Below are positions 1 through 11,690 of a stretch of DNA of 64,000 nt, piece by piece; the first letter of the stretch is position 1; every line of letters begins with the position of its first letter. The stretch covers positions 40,434,282 through 40,498,281 of the forward strand of contig NC_080064.1 of NCBI RefSeq assembly GCF_949987535.1, in the 5' to 3' direction. A model generated the notes under the pieces. The model was not told the DNA's origin, ran no database searches, and was given only the letters and a program-made list of their open reading frames with translations. The translations under genes and the position numbers were made by a program. This DNA is from Balaenoptera acutorostrata. Its lineage: Eukaryota > Chordata > Mammalia > Artiodactyla > Balaenopteridae.

Positions 1-1700
1 CACAAATGTGAATAATCATTGAAGGGTACACTAAGGATTAAAATCAGTATACTTTAGACACTAAGAACAGCTAAGAAAATCTTCAAAAAGAATAAACCTG
101 GGATAAACAGCAAAGTCCTAACGTATAGCACAGGGAACTATATTCAATATCTTGTGATAAACCACAATGGAAAAGAATATTTTAAAAAAAGAATGTATAT
201 ATGTGTATAACTGAGTCACTCTGCTGTACAGCAGAGATTGGCACACCAATGTAAATCAACTATACTTCAATAAAAAAATAATAAATAAGTAAAAGTGAAA
301 AAAAAAAAAGAATAAACCTGGAGGGCTTAAACTACCAGATACTAAAACTAAAGCTCCAGTAATTAAGAAAGCATAATATTTATGCAAGAACCATGAAACA
401 AAATAGAAGATCTATTTTAAAAAATCCACATGTATGTAGGCACTTAATTTGTGATAAAGTAAACATTACAGAGCAATGGGAATAAAAGTTTCTTCACCAA
501 ACGGTATTGCTCAATTAGATATACATAAAATAAAAATAAAATGTTATCCCTTCTTCATACCATATATAAAAATAAGAGCCAAGGGGACTGTAAATCTGAA
601 TGTACATGGTAAAGAAATAAGGTTTCTAGAAAATTATATAGAATATCTTCATAACTTGGGGTAGGGAAAAAAAATTCTTCAACATGACCCAAGAAAAGCA
701 CTAAACATAAAGGAAAAGATTAATAAATCAAACTACATTATTAAGTCAGACTATATTAAAAATAAACTTGTTCACCAAAAGAACAAGAATCACTAATGGA
801 TTAAAAATGCAAACCACAGAGTGAGAAGCTACTTGCAACACATATAACTGACATAAAGCTTATTAACTAGAAAATATAGAGAAGTCCTACAAATTACTAA
901 GAAAGTAATAAACAACCAAAAGGAGAAATGAGCAAAAGACAAGCATTTCACACACAAATACAAAAAGATGTCCAAAAAAGATGATGTCATGTATCTTCAC
1001 GGAAATGCAAAATGAAACCACTGTTCACTCACCATAATGACTAAAATGAAAAAGTCTGGCAATGCCAGGAGTTGGCAAGGATGTGGAGAACAGAACTTTC
1101 ATCAATGGCAGAGTGTATATTGATAGAGAAACACTGGAAAACTGTTTGGCATTGTCTACTCATACTGACCCTAAGACTCAGCAATTCCGCTTCTATATAT
1201 ATATAACAAATAGGCATGCATGCTCATGAACATCAAGGCATGTAATCAAGAATGTTCATAGCAACTTTATTCATAACAGCAAAAACTAGAAATAACCTAA
1301 ATGCCCATTAATATCTGTAAATAACAGAATAAATGAATTGGAGTAGAGTCACATAATGAAGATACTATATAGCAATAAAGATAAATGAATTACTTATCAA
1401 AACACAAATCAATTTCTCAGCAAAATGCTGAGCAAAAGAAGCCAGGAACAAAAGAATTTGCACATTACAATTCCATTTATTTAGTGTTCAAAAATAGGCA
1501 AAACTAAACGACAATATTAGACATTAAAATGGAAATTCCTTTGTGGAACACAGAGGAAATAGAGATTAGGAGGTGGTATAAGGAAGGCTTTCTGAAGTTT
1601 TGGCAATGTTCTAATTCTTGACCTAGGTTGTAGTTACATGGGTATTCACACTGTAATATTTCAGTGAGCTACAAATGAATGCTTCCAGTTAGAGATAATA
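1..1700 (+). mobile_element. Degenerate L1 fragment, plus strand, interrupted at 102-304
   Basis: The order of L1 ORF2 C-terminal and 3' sequence can be followed: the 'agagccaaggggactg' region, then 'atgcaaaatgaaaccac', 'gttggcaaggatgtggag', 'tgttcatagcaactttattcataa', and the 3' end with 'tgagcaaaagaagccagg'. There are many stops and indels, so this is an ancient copy of L1M grade. A younger L1 3' end is inserted in it. Confidence 0.75.
102..304 (+). mobile_element. 5'-truncated artiodactyl L1 3' end
   Basis: About 200 bp of the L1 3' UTR ('gtatagcacagggaacta', 'ctgctgtacagcagag', 'atcaactatacttcaata') ending in an A-rich tail. It is flanked by a 17-bp direct repeat aaaaagaataaacctgg at 85-101 and 305-321, the target-site duplication. 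Severe 5' truncation is typical of target-primed reverse transcription. Confidence 0.88.
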
Positions 1701-2430
1701 GGTTAAATGTATGCATTAGCTTTTGTTCCCTTCTGAACCCTCACTAAAAGAATAAAAGGATTAAACACACACACATACCAACTCACAATGACAAAACTAA
1801 AGAGAAAACAGTTTGAACAAAAGTGGTAACTGAGTTAACAGCCTGGAGAAAGAATCTTAAGCCAATAGAGAGGAAAGCTTAGAAGCAAACCATTTTATAC
1901 TAAGGAACTCCTAAGAGATGTAGCAATTGGTGGTGCTAGGTACCTCTGGAAATGACAGAATCAGTGGGGCTAAAAATCAGAGTAATAATTGAAAGTTGAA
2001 GAAGCAGTCAAACCCCAGATCCTTCTTCCAATTTACACTGCTAGGAAACTGCTCTTCCCCATTCCCAGGCAGGTGACTGGAAGTTATTCTCTAGAGAGCT
2101 GGAGGAGAGGCGGGAGGGAGGGGGGGAATGGAAGTTGATTAGGGGAAGGAGAGGGAAGAAGAGGGTTAGGAGGAAGAGAAGGAGGGAGAAGGAGTAGTAG
2201 TAGTAGTAGTAGTTGTTGTCTTCACTGGAATGGAAACAGCAGGTACAACTGACAGCAGGGGTAATACTATATGAAAACAGGTAGATTAAGAGTCTGGGCT
2301 ATACAACGAGATTTTACTACAGCTTCTTCCACTACAAGGTTCTATAAACAGGTCGCCAAGTATATAGCCTCTAGGAGAAATATGTGAATGATTCTTCTAC
2401 TGAATATGACCAGCTGAAGAGAAAAGACAT
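1701..2430. other. Unclassified intronic stretch with purine-rich and (TAG)n tract
   Basis: No gene seen. A G/A-rich run occupies about 2100-2190, followed by (TAG)n at about 2193-2213. A phrase near 1921-1948 resembles one near 2846-2875, so part may be the same degenerate repeat that continues after the SINE. Confidence 0.4.
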
Positions 2431-2447
2431 AAAAAGATAGTGACATA

Positions 2448-2744
2448 GGGCTTCCCTGGCGGCGCAGTGGTTGAGAATCTGCCTGCTAATGCAGGGCACA
2501 CGGGTTCGAGCCCTGGTCTGGGAAGATTCCCACATGCCGCGGAGCAACTAGGCCCGTGAGCCACAGCTGCTGAGCCTGCGCGTCTGGAGCCTGTGCTCCG
2601 CAACAGGAGAGGCCGCGATAGTGAGAGGCCCGCACACCGCGATGAAGAGAGGCCCCCGCTTGCCGCAACTAGAGAAAGCCCTTGCACAGAAACAAAGACC
2701 CAACACAGCCATAAATAAATAAATTAATTAATTAATTAAAAAAA
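2448..2744 (+). mobile_element. CHR-type tRNA-derived SINE
   Basis: Starts 'gggcttccctggcggcgcag' with a pol III A-box-like segment and B-box 'ggttcgagccc', then the CHR body and a (taaa/atta)n plus A tail. A 17-bp target-site duplication aaaaagatagtgacata flanks it at 2431-2447 and 2745-2761. Such SINEs were mobilised by L1 machinery. Confidence 0.93.
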
Positions 2745-2761
2745 AAAAAGATAGTGACATA

Positions 2762-5020
2762 ATTTCCAATAAAATGACCCAGAGAAATCACCTACAATAA
2801 AGTACACATTGACAATCTGCATCCAGGAGGAACCCCAACAGACTTAGCAATTAGTGGTACCAGGCACCTCTGGCACATAACTTCCAAAAGCATTTCAGTC
2901 TTCTACTCTTAAATATGAACAGATGGCCAATAATTTGATGAAATATGAAAGGCAGAATATGAAAGGCAGAAGCAAAAACACAAAACACAAAATAAAAGCG
3001 AAGACAAGAGTTTTCAAGTCTCTCCAAACCTCCCTTCCATAAAAACATATGCAGCAATTACACAGCAGAAAACTACAGACAACATTTACAATAAAATAAG
3101 ATGACAAGATATCTCCACAAACCCCAAGATAAAGCAGATGATGACAAACCACCAACAACCACAAAACCTGTGAGGCATCAGCATCTATCTATGCAGCAGA
3201 AGCAGAAGAAAGTAAGGGAGTACCTAAAGGACCTGGGAAGAGATACCCTAAATACCCAACTGGTACTCAGTAGGAAGCAGTAGATCAATCTGAGAAAAGC
3301 AGTGGAAATTGGAAGGGTGTTTGCCCATTCCAATAGCAGGTGAGTTCAAAAGAGTACAGTAAGGTCCAAAGGTGGTAAAGTAGTCTGGTAGCCTGTAAGA
3401 ACTATAGAAACTGAACACCCAGGGTTCCTGGACAAGATGGGGCACAAGAAACCAGGAAAAACTGTAGAGAACAGAATGCAAAATAGACAGGATAAAAACG
3501 TAGAAAGAGAAAACCCAGAAAAAGAAACAACAGCAGAAGAAAACTAACAAAAGTGGAATGGAACAAAGGCAGAAAATTCCAGAAAGCAAGCCACCATACT
3601 TTGAACACTACATAAGGGAGCTTGGTGAAGCTATAAAAAATTGTCCTAAATCACGCTTCCTTCTAAGAATTCACGGGAAAAAATCTAAATTAAGAATGAG
3701 CAAAGAAAAGGATCACAGTCAAACACATACCAAGTTCTTGTTTAAAAGATAATAATAGTGAGCAAAAGAAAAAAGTTCCTACAGTGAAAGCATCCAAAAG
3801 ACATGCTTGCAAAATAAATAAAAACTATAATCTACTACTTGAAAATGAAGGAAGTAATATAAGATATTAAGTAACTACATAAATCAAATTTAGAAAAACA
3901 CAGAAGAAAGATGGTATAACTTAGGAAAGAAGCAGAAATAGAGAAGGAAGTTGTTTCAGAAATGAAGATTAAACTAAAACAAAAGCAAATAATCACAACA
4001 GATAGTATCTTAAAAGAAATAAAAGAACAAAAAGTTTTTTTAATCAAAAAGAAACAAAAAGATTTTAAAATACAAGTAAAAATAACAAATACTAAACATG
4101 CAAAAAATATCCAACATAGACCCTGATGAAAAACACTAAGGCAAAGAAAGAAAATAAATATTAAATGGTATATATAGTTCATGAAACTTTACAGAAATGA
4201 AAAAAGATTACAAACTACAAATGAAGGAGAATGCACTGTACCTAAGAGTACCAAGCCATAAAAAGCAACTTCAGGACATATTCTAGTAAAATTTCTAGAC
4301 TTTAAAAATAAATAAAAAAATTTTAGGCCTCTAGGCAAAAAAACAAAAATGATTCATAAGTGAAAGAACATTAAACTGTGAGAAAATAATATAAATACCT
4401 GAGGGAGAATTGGGGTTAAGTTAAGCAAAAACAAAAAAACTAAAACTATAAAACTAAGCAAAGGAGAGAAAGTAATTATTAGTTCAAGAGAAAACAAAAT
4501 CCTTGTAGAAAAAGTATGATAGTATATATACCACATGGTTCAGCTATAATACTTTTTTATATGATCTTAACAATATAATCTAAAATTATGATATAACTAT
4601 TAAGAGAAGAGAAAGACAGAAAATGGGCATGTATATATTTTGAGAGCAAAGAGAGAACATATGAAAAGTATTTAAATCCTCATTTTCCATAAAGGAAAGT
4701 AGAAATAATGTCCAATATTTAAAAATCAAACGTTTCAAATTCAGTATAAGCATGTTGGGAGACACGGAGGTGAATACAAAGAAAAACAATTTTTAAAAAA
4801 AAGAAAAGTAGTCCTCAGGGGAGTAGGAAATGATGGAGGATAGGGATGTTACAGGACTGCTGTTTGCAATCAGCTCTGTAGACTATATGTAACTCTGCTA
4901 TGAAGAAAAATAAAATAATTCTATAACCAATTAAAAATATAATTTCAATATAAGTAAAAACCAGACTTAAGGTAAGACATTAATATTTACATATATGCAT
5001 ATATATGTATGTATATACCT
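2762..5020 (+). mobile_element. Degenerate L1/HAL1-like 5' and ORF1-like sequence
   Basis: A-rich plus strand with Lys/Glu-rich short frames, for example 3558-3752, resembling the ORF1 region of very old L1 or HAL1 elements. Multiple frames are broken by stops. Family and limits are uncertain. Confidence 0.4.
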
Positions 5021-5730
5021 TGTCTGAGAGCAAGTCCTACAGAATAATAAAATTAATTGCCTGGTAGTTCTCTGGGTGAAAAGTTCTAACACCATGCGCA
5101 CAATATGCTTACCCTTTCCAGTCTGAAGAACTTGCCTTGCTTTGACACTGCAAATTCAGTACTTGTAAATTGGACAGAAGAAAAAGTTCCACTTTCTTTT
5201 CAAATAAATAAATAAATATTAAAAACAAAAACCACTTCATAAAGGAAAGTAAAAGGCTAAAAATAAAGCCAAAGAAGGAAATAGCCCTTTTAGAAGGGAT
5301 ACAAGTGAAACAAAAGTACCCCACACTAGCCAGAATCATTCTGGAAGGGGCCAAACACAAGCAGAATATAGCCAATAAAACGTCCATCAAAATATTACAT
5401 GGGTGTTTAGTATTGCCAGGTATTATTTCTGTGAACAATTTACAGTGAAGAAAGAAAAATAAACACAGCTGCTAACAAAATATATTTCCAAATATAGTTT
5501 TTAATTCCAATAAGTTTGCTAAAGGTATCAGTGGTCTCAGAAGTATCAGTGATCTCAAGAAGAGTATAAAGTTTAAAAACAAAGGGTTTAAATAGAAAAC
5601 AAATTTAAGATTTGTGTCAATATACTATATACCTTCTGAATCTACCATTGACACAATGAATCACTGCCACACAAAGTGAAGTAATGAAATAAACAATACA
5701 GGTAGAATTGTTACTGAAATTCCTCAACTG
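5021..5730. other. Unclassified intronic sequence
   Basis: A/T-rich intronic DNA of SPATA6 with no gene or clear repeat signature up to the L1 target-site duplication. Confidence 0.4.
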
Positions 5731-5745
5731 TAAAGAAGTGGCCTG
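5731..5745. repeat. Target-site duplication, left copy
   Basis: taaagaagtggcctg, identical to the right copy at 12744-12758. It brackets the whole L1 plus transduced DNA. Confidence 0.93.
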
Positions 5746-6712
5746 GACGGAACCAAGATGGCGGAGTAGAAGGACGTGCTCTCACTCCCTCTTGCGAGAG
5801 CACCAGAATCACAACTGGCTGCTGGACAATCATTGACAGGAAGACCCTGGACTTCACCAAGGAGGATACCCCACGTCCAAGGACAGAGGAGAAGCCGCAG
5901 TGAGACGGTAGGAGGGGCGCAATCAGAGTAAAATCAAATCCCATAACTACTGGGTGGGTGACTCACAGACTGGCGAACACTTATACCACAGAAGTCCACC
6001 CACTGGAGTGAAGGTTCTGAGCCCCACGTCAGGCTTCCCAACCTGGGGGTCTGGCAACGGGAGGAGGAATTCCTAGAGAATCAGACTTTGAAGCCTAGTG
6101 GGAATTGATTGCAGGACTTTGACAGGATTGGGGGAAACAGAGACCCCACTCTTGGAGGGCACACACAAAGTAATGTGTGCATTGGGACCCAGGGGAAGGA
6201 GCAGTGACCCTGGGGGAGACTGAACCAGACCTACCTGCTGGTGTTGGGGGGTCTCCTGCAGAGACAAGTGGTGGCTCTGTTTCACCGTGGGGATAAGGAC
6301 ACTGGCAGCAGAGGTTCTGTGAAGTTCTCCTTGGCGTGAGCCCTCCCAGAGTCTGCCATTAATCCCACCAAAGAGCACGGGTAGGCTCCAGTGTTGGGTT
6401 GCCTCAGGCAAAACAACCAACAGGGAGGGAACCCAGCCCCACCCATCAACAGTCAAGTGGATTAAGGTTTTACTGAGCTCTGACCACCACAGCAAGAGGG
6501 AGGGAACCCGGCCCCACCCATCAACAGTCAAGTGGATTAAGGTTTTACTGAGTTCTGACTGCCACAGCAACAGTCAGCTCTACCCACCACCAGAGCCTCC
6601 CATCAAGCCTCTTAGATAGCCTCAACCACCAGAGGGCAGACAGCAGAAGCAAGAAAAACTACAATCCTGCAGCCTGTGGACCAAAAACCACAGTTACAGA
6701 AAGATAGAGAAG
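5746..6712 (+). promoter_or_regulatory. L1 5' UTR (internal promoter region)
   Basis: Begins 'gacggaaccaagatggcgg', is G/C-richer than the surroundings, and aligns by eye with 63234-64000, another L1 5' end. Mammalian L1 5' UTRs carry an internal pol II promoter. The 'caagatgg' core resembles the YY1 motif found at L1 5' ends. Confidence 0.82.
6423..6572 (+). repeat. 75-bp tandem duplication in the L1 5' UTR
   Basis: Two adjacent 75-bp units (6423-6497 and 6498-6572) both start 'gggagggaaccc' and differ at about five positions. The L1 5' end at 63234-64000 has a single unit here, so the duplication arose in this copy or its lineage. Confidence 0.88.
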
Positions 6713-7618
6713 ATGAAAAGTCAGAGGGCTATGTACCAGATGAAGGAACAAGAAAAAACCCCAGAAAAACAACTAAATGAAGTGGAGATAGGCAACCTTC
6801 CAGAAAAAGAATTCAGAATAATGATAGTGAAGATGATCCAGGACCTCGGAATAAGAATGGAGGCAAAGATTGAGAAGATGCAAGAAATGATTAACAAAGA
6901 CCTAGAAGAATTAAAGAACAAACAAACAGAGATGACCAATACAATAACTGAAATGAAAACTACACTAGAAGGAATCAATAGCAGAATAACTGAGGCAGAA
7001 GAACGGATAAGTGACCTGGAAGACAGAATGGTGGAATTCACTGCTGCGGAAGAGACTAAAGAAAGAAGAATGAAAAGAAATGAAGACAGCCTAAGAGACC
7101 TCTGGGACAACATTAAACGCAACAACATTCGCATTATAGGGGTCCCAGAAGGAGAAGAGAGAGAGAAAGGACCAGAGAAAATATTTGAAGAGATTATAGT
7201 CGAAAACTTCCCTAACATGGGAAAGGAAATAGCCACCCAAGTCCAGGAAGCGCAGAGAGTCCCATACAGAATAAACCCAAGGAGAAACACACCGAGACAC
7301 ATAGTAATCAAAGTGGCAAAAATTAAAGACAAAGAAAAATTATTGAAAGCAGCAAGGGAAAAACGACAAATAACATACAAGCGAACTCCCATAAGGTTAA
7401 CAGCTGATTTCTCAGCAGAAACTCTGCAAGCCAGAAGGGAGTGGCATGATATACTTAAAGTAATGAAAGGGAAGAACCTACAACCAAGATTACTCTACCC
7501 AGCAAGGATCTCATTTAGATTTGATGGAGAAATCAAAAGCTTTACAGACAAGCAAAAGCTAAGAGAATTCAGCACCACCAAACCAGCTCTACAACAAATG
7601 CTAAAGGAACTTCTCTAA
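6713..7618 (+). CDS. L1 ORF1 protein (RNA-binding chaperone), apparently intact
   Basis: An uninterrupted 301-codon frame encodes L1 ORF1p, the trimeric RNA-binding protein that coats L1 RNA in the cytoplasm. Residues about 45-120 are a heptad-rich coiled coil (EEERISDLEDRM-like), 125-215 an RRM ending in the TPRHI segment, and 216-300 the C-terminal domain with the highly conserved PIRLTADFSAETLQARREW. The length is a little below human (338 aa), mainly because the N-terminal tail is shorter and the frame ends right after the MLKELL segment. The start follows the 5' UTR and ORF2 begins 58 bp downstream, the usual L1 bicistronic layout. Intactness suggests a young copy, but it is a transposon gene, not a host gene. 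Confidence 0.9.
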   Translation: MKSQRAMYQMKEQEKTPEKQLNEVEIGNLPEKEFRIMIVKMIQDLGIRMEAKIEKMQEMINKDLEELKNKQTEMTNTITEMKTTLEGINSRITEAEERISDLEDRMVEFTAAEETKERRMKRNEDSLRDLWDNIKRNNIRIIGVPEGEEREKGPEKIFEEIIVENFPNMGKEIATQVQEAQRVPYRINPRRNTPRHIVIKVAKIKDKEKLLKAAREKRQITYKRTPIRLTADFSAETLQARREWHDILKVMKGKNLQPRLLYPARISFRFDGEIKSFTDKQKLREFSTTKPALQQMLKELL

Positions 7619-7676
7619 GTGGGAAACACAAGAGAAGAAAAGGACCTACAAAAACAAACCCAAAACAATTAAGAAA

Positions 7677-10600
7677 ATGGTAATAGGAACATACAGAGCG
7701 ATAATTACCTTAAACGTGAATGGATTAAATGCCCCAACCAAAAGATATAGACTGGCTGAATGGGTACAAAAACAAGACCCATATATATGCTGTCTACAAG
7801 AGACCCACTTTAGACCTAGGGACACATACAGACTGAAAGTGAGGGGATGGAAAAAGATATTCCATGCAAATGGAAATCAAAGGAAAGCTGGAGTAGCTAT
7901 ACTCATATCAGATAAAATAGACTGTAAAATAAAGAATGTTACAAGAGACAAGGAAGGACACTACATAATGATCCAGGGATCAATCTAAGAAGAAGATATA
8001 ACAATTATAAATATATATGCACCCAACATAGGAGCACCTCAACACATAAGGCAACTGCTAACAGCTATAAAAGAGGAAATCGACAGTAACACAATAATAG
8101 TGGGGGACTTTAACACCTCACTTACACCAATGGACAGATCATCCAAAATGAAAATAAATAAGGAAACAGAAGCTTTAAATGACACAATAGACCAGATAGA
8201 TTTAATTGATATATATAGGACATTCCATCCAAAAACAGCAGATTACACGTTCTTCTCAAGTGCGCACGGAACATTCTCCAGGATAGATCACATCTTGGGT
8301 CACAAATCAAGCCTCAGTAAATTTATGAAAATTGAAATCATATCAAGCATCTTTTCGGGCCACAACGCTATGAGATTAGAAATGAATTACAGGGAAAAAA
8401 ACGTAAAAGAGACAAACACATGGAGGCTAAACAATACGTTACTAAATAACCAAGAGATCACTGAAGGAATCAAAGAGGAAATAAAAAAATACCTAGAGAC
8501 AAATGACAATGAAAACACGACGACCCAAAACCTAGGGGATGCAGCAAAAGCAGTTCTAAGAGGGAAGTTTATAGCTATACAAGCCTACCTAAAGAAACAA
8601 GAAAAATCTCAAGTAAACAATCTAACCTTACACCTAAAGAAACTAGAGAAAGAAGAACAAACAAAACCCGAAGTTAGCAGAAGGAAAGAAATCATAAAGA
8701 TCAGAGCAGAAATAAATGAAATAGAAACAAAGAAAACAATAGCAAAGATCAATAAAACTAAAAGTTGGTTCTTTGAGAAGATAAACAAAATTGATAAGCC
8801 ATTAGCCAGACTCATCAAGAAAAAGAGGGAGAGGACTCAAATCAATAAAATCAGAAATGAAAAAGGAGAAGTTACAACAGACACCGCAGAAATACAAAGC
8901 AACCTAAGAGACTATTACAAGCAACTTTATGCCAATAAAATAGACAACCTGGAAGAAATGGACAAATTCTTAGAAAGGTATAACCTTCCAAGACTGAACC
9001 AGGAAGAAACAGAAAATATGAACAGACCAATCACAAGTAATGAAATTGAAACTGTGATTAAAAATCTTCCAACAAACAAAAGTCCAGGACCAGATGGCTT
9101 CACAGGTGAATTCTATCAAACATTTAGAGAAGAGCTAACACCCATCCTTCTCAAACTCTTCCAAAAAATTGCAGAGGAAGGAACACTCCCAAACTCATTC
9201 TATGAGGCCACCATCACCCTGATACCCAAACCAGACAAAGACACTACAAAAAAAGAAAATTACAGACCAATATCACTGATGAATATAGATGCAAAAATCC
9301 TCAACAAAATACTAGCAAACAGAATCCAACAACAAATTAAAAGGATCATACACCACGATCAAGTGGGATTTATCCCAGGGATGCAAGGATTCTTCAATAT
9401 ACGCAAATCAATCAATGTGATACACCATATTAACAAATTGAAGAATAAAAACCATATGATCATCTCAATAGATGCAGAAAAAGCTTTTGACAAAATTCAA
9501 CACCGATTTATGATAAAAACTCTCCAGAAAGTGGGCATAGAGGGAACCTACCTCAACATAATAAAGGCCATATATGACAAACCCACAGCAAACATCATTC
9601 TCAATGGTGAAAAACTGAAAGCATTTCCTCTAAGATCAGGAACAAGACAAGGATGTCCACTCTCACCACTATTATTCAACATAGTTCTGGAAGTCCTAGC
9701 CACGGCGATCAGAGAAGAAAAAGAAATAAAAGGAATACAAATTGGAAAAGAAAAAGTTAAACTGTCACTGTTTGCGGATGACATGATACTATACATAGAG
9801 AATCCTAAAACTGCCACCAGAAAACTGCTAGAGCTAATGAATGAATATGGTAAAGTTGCAGGATACAAAATGAATGCACAGAAATCTCTTGCATTCCTAT
9901 ACACTAATGATGAAAAATCTGAAAGAGAAATTATGTAAACACTCCCATTTACCATTGCAACAAAAAGAATAAAATACCTAGGAATAAACCTACCTAGGGA
10001 GACAAAAGACCTGTATGCAGAAAACTCTAAGACACTGATGAAAGAAATTAAAGATGATACCAACAGATGGAGAGATATCCCATGTTCTTGGATTGGAAGA
10101 ATCAACATTGTGAAAATGAGTATACTACCCAAAGCAATCTACAGATTCAATGCAATCCCTATCAAATTACCAATGGCATTTTTTACGGAGCTAGAACAAA
10201 TCATCTTAAAATTTGTATGGAGACACAAAAGACCCCGAATAGCCAAAGCAGTCTTGAGGCAAAAAAATGGAGCTGGAGGAATCAGACTCCCTGACTTCAG
10301 ACTATACTACAAAGCTACAGTAATCAAGACAATATGGTACTGGCACAAAAACAGAAACACAGATCAATGGAACAAGATAGAAAGCCCAGAGATTAACCCA
10401 CGCACCTATGGTCAACTAATCTATGACAAAGGAGGCAAGGATATACATTGGAGAAAAGACAGTCTCTTCAATAAGTGGTGCTGGGAAAACTGGACAGCTA
10501 CATGTAAAAGAATGAAATTAGAATACTCCCTAACACCATACACAAAAATAAACTCAAAATGGATTAGAGACCTAAATATAAGACTGGACACTATAAAACT

Positions 10601-11495
10601 CTTAGAGGAAAACATAGGAAGAACACTCTTTGACATAAATCACAGCAAGATCTTTTGTGAGCCACCTCCTAGAGTAATGGAAATAAAAACAAAAATAAAC
10701 AAGTGGGACCTAATGAAACTTCAAAGCTTTTGCACAGCAAAGGAAACCATAAACAAGACGAAAAGACAACCCTCAGAATGGGAGAAAATATTTCCAAACG
10801 AATCAACGGACAAAGGATTAATCTCCAAAATATATAAACAGCTCATTCAGCTCAATATTAAAGAAACAAACACCCCAATCCAAAAATGGGCAGAAGACCT
10901 AAATAGACATTTCTCCAAAGAAGACATACAGACGGCCACGAAGCACATGAAAAGATGCTCAACATCACTAATTATTAGAGAAATGCAAATCAAAACTACA
11001 ATGAGGTATCACCTCACTCCTGTTAGAATGGGCATCATCAGAAAATCTACAAACAACAAATGCTGGAGAGGATGTGGAGAAAAGGGAACCCTCTTGCACT
11101 GTTGGTGGGAATGTAAATTGATACAGCCACTATGGAGAACAATATGGAGGTTCCTTAAAAAACTAAAAACAGAATTACCATATGACCCAGCAATCCCACT
11201 ACTGGGCATATACCCAGAGAAAACCATAATTCAAAAAGACACATGCACCCGAATGTTCATTGCAGCACTATTTACAATAGCCAGGTCATGGAAGCAACCT
11301 AAATGCCCATCAACAGACGAATGGATAAAGAAGTTTTCGTACATATATACAATGGAATATTACTCAGCCATAAAAAGGAACGAAATTGAGTCATTTGTTG
11401 AGACGTGGATGGATCTAGAGACTGTCATACAGAGTGAAGTAAGTCAGAAAGAGAAAAACGAATATCGTATATTAATTCATGTATGTGGAACCTAG
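7677..11495 (+). pseudogene. L1 ORF2 (endonuclease-reverse transcriptase) with two stop codons
   Basis: One continuous frame of 1,272 codons, broken only by TAA at 7986-7988 (codon 104) and TAA at 9936-9938 (codon 754). ORF2p nicks target DNA and reverse-transcribes L1 RNA there. The N-terminal APE-type endonuclease keeps the LNVNG, QETHF, GDFN and RIDHILG motifs, but the catalytic SDH triad reads SGH (GGC at 8358-8360), an Asp-to-Gly change. The reverse transcriptase keeps FADD at 9771-9782 (codons 699-702), and the C-terminal Cys-rich motif CWRGCGEK...HCWWEC lies at 11061-11115. The copy inserted with a working ORF2 (or was helped in trans) and has since decayed slightly. Length is close to human ORF2p (1,275 aa). 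Confidence 0.92.
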
Positions 11496-11690
11496 AAAAA
11501 TGGTACAGATGAGCCAGTTTTCAGGGCAGAAGTTGAGACACAGATGTAGAGAATGGACATATGGACACCAAGGGGGGAAAACTGTGGTGGGGTGGGGATG
11601 GTGGTGTGCTGAATTGGGCAATTGGGATTGACATGTATACACTGATGTGTATAAAACTGATGCCTAATAAGAACCTGCAGTATAAAAAAA
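11496..11690 (+). other. L1 3' UTR and internal A tail
   Basis: Contains the typical end 'gatgcctaataagaacctgc' followed by 'tataaaaaaacaaacag'. This would normally be the end of the element; sequence beyond belongs to the transduced segment. Confidence 0.82.

Noticed and set aside
2448..2560. tRNA gene-like head with A and B boxes
   Set aside because: It is the tRNA-derived part of a SINE with target duplication and tail; no cloverleaf tRNA gene.
6721..7392. 223-codon minus-strand frame opposite L1 ORF1
   Set aside because: Antisense shadow of the coding strand; hydrophobic by complement of a Lys/Glu-rich coiled coil.
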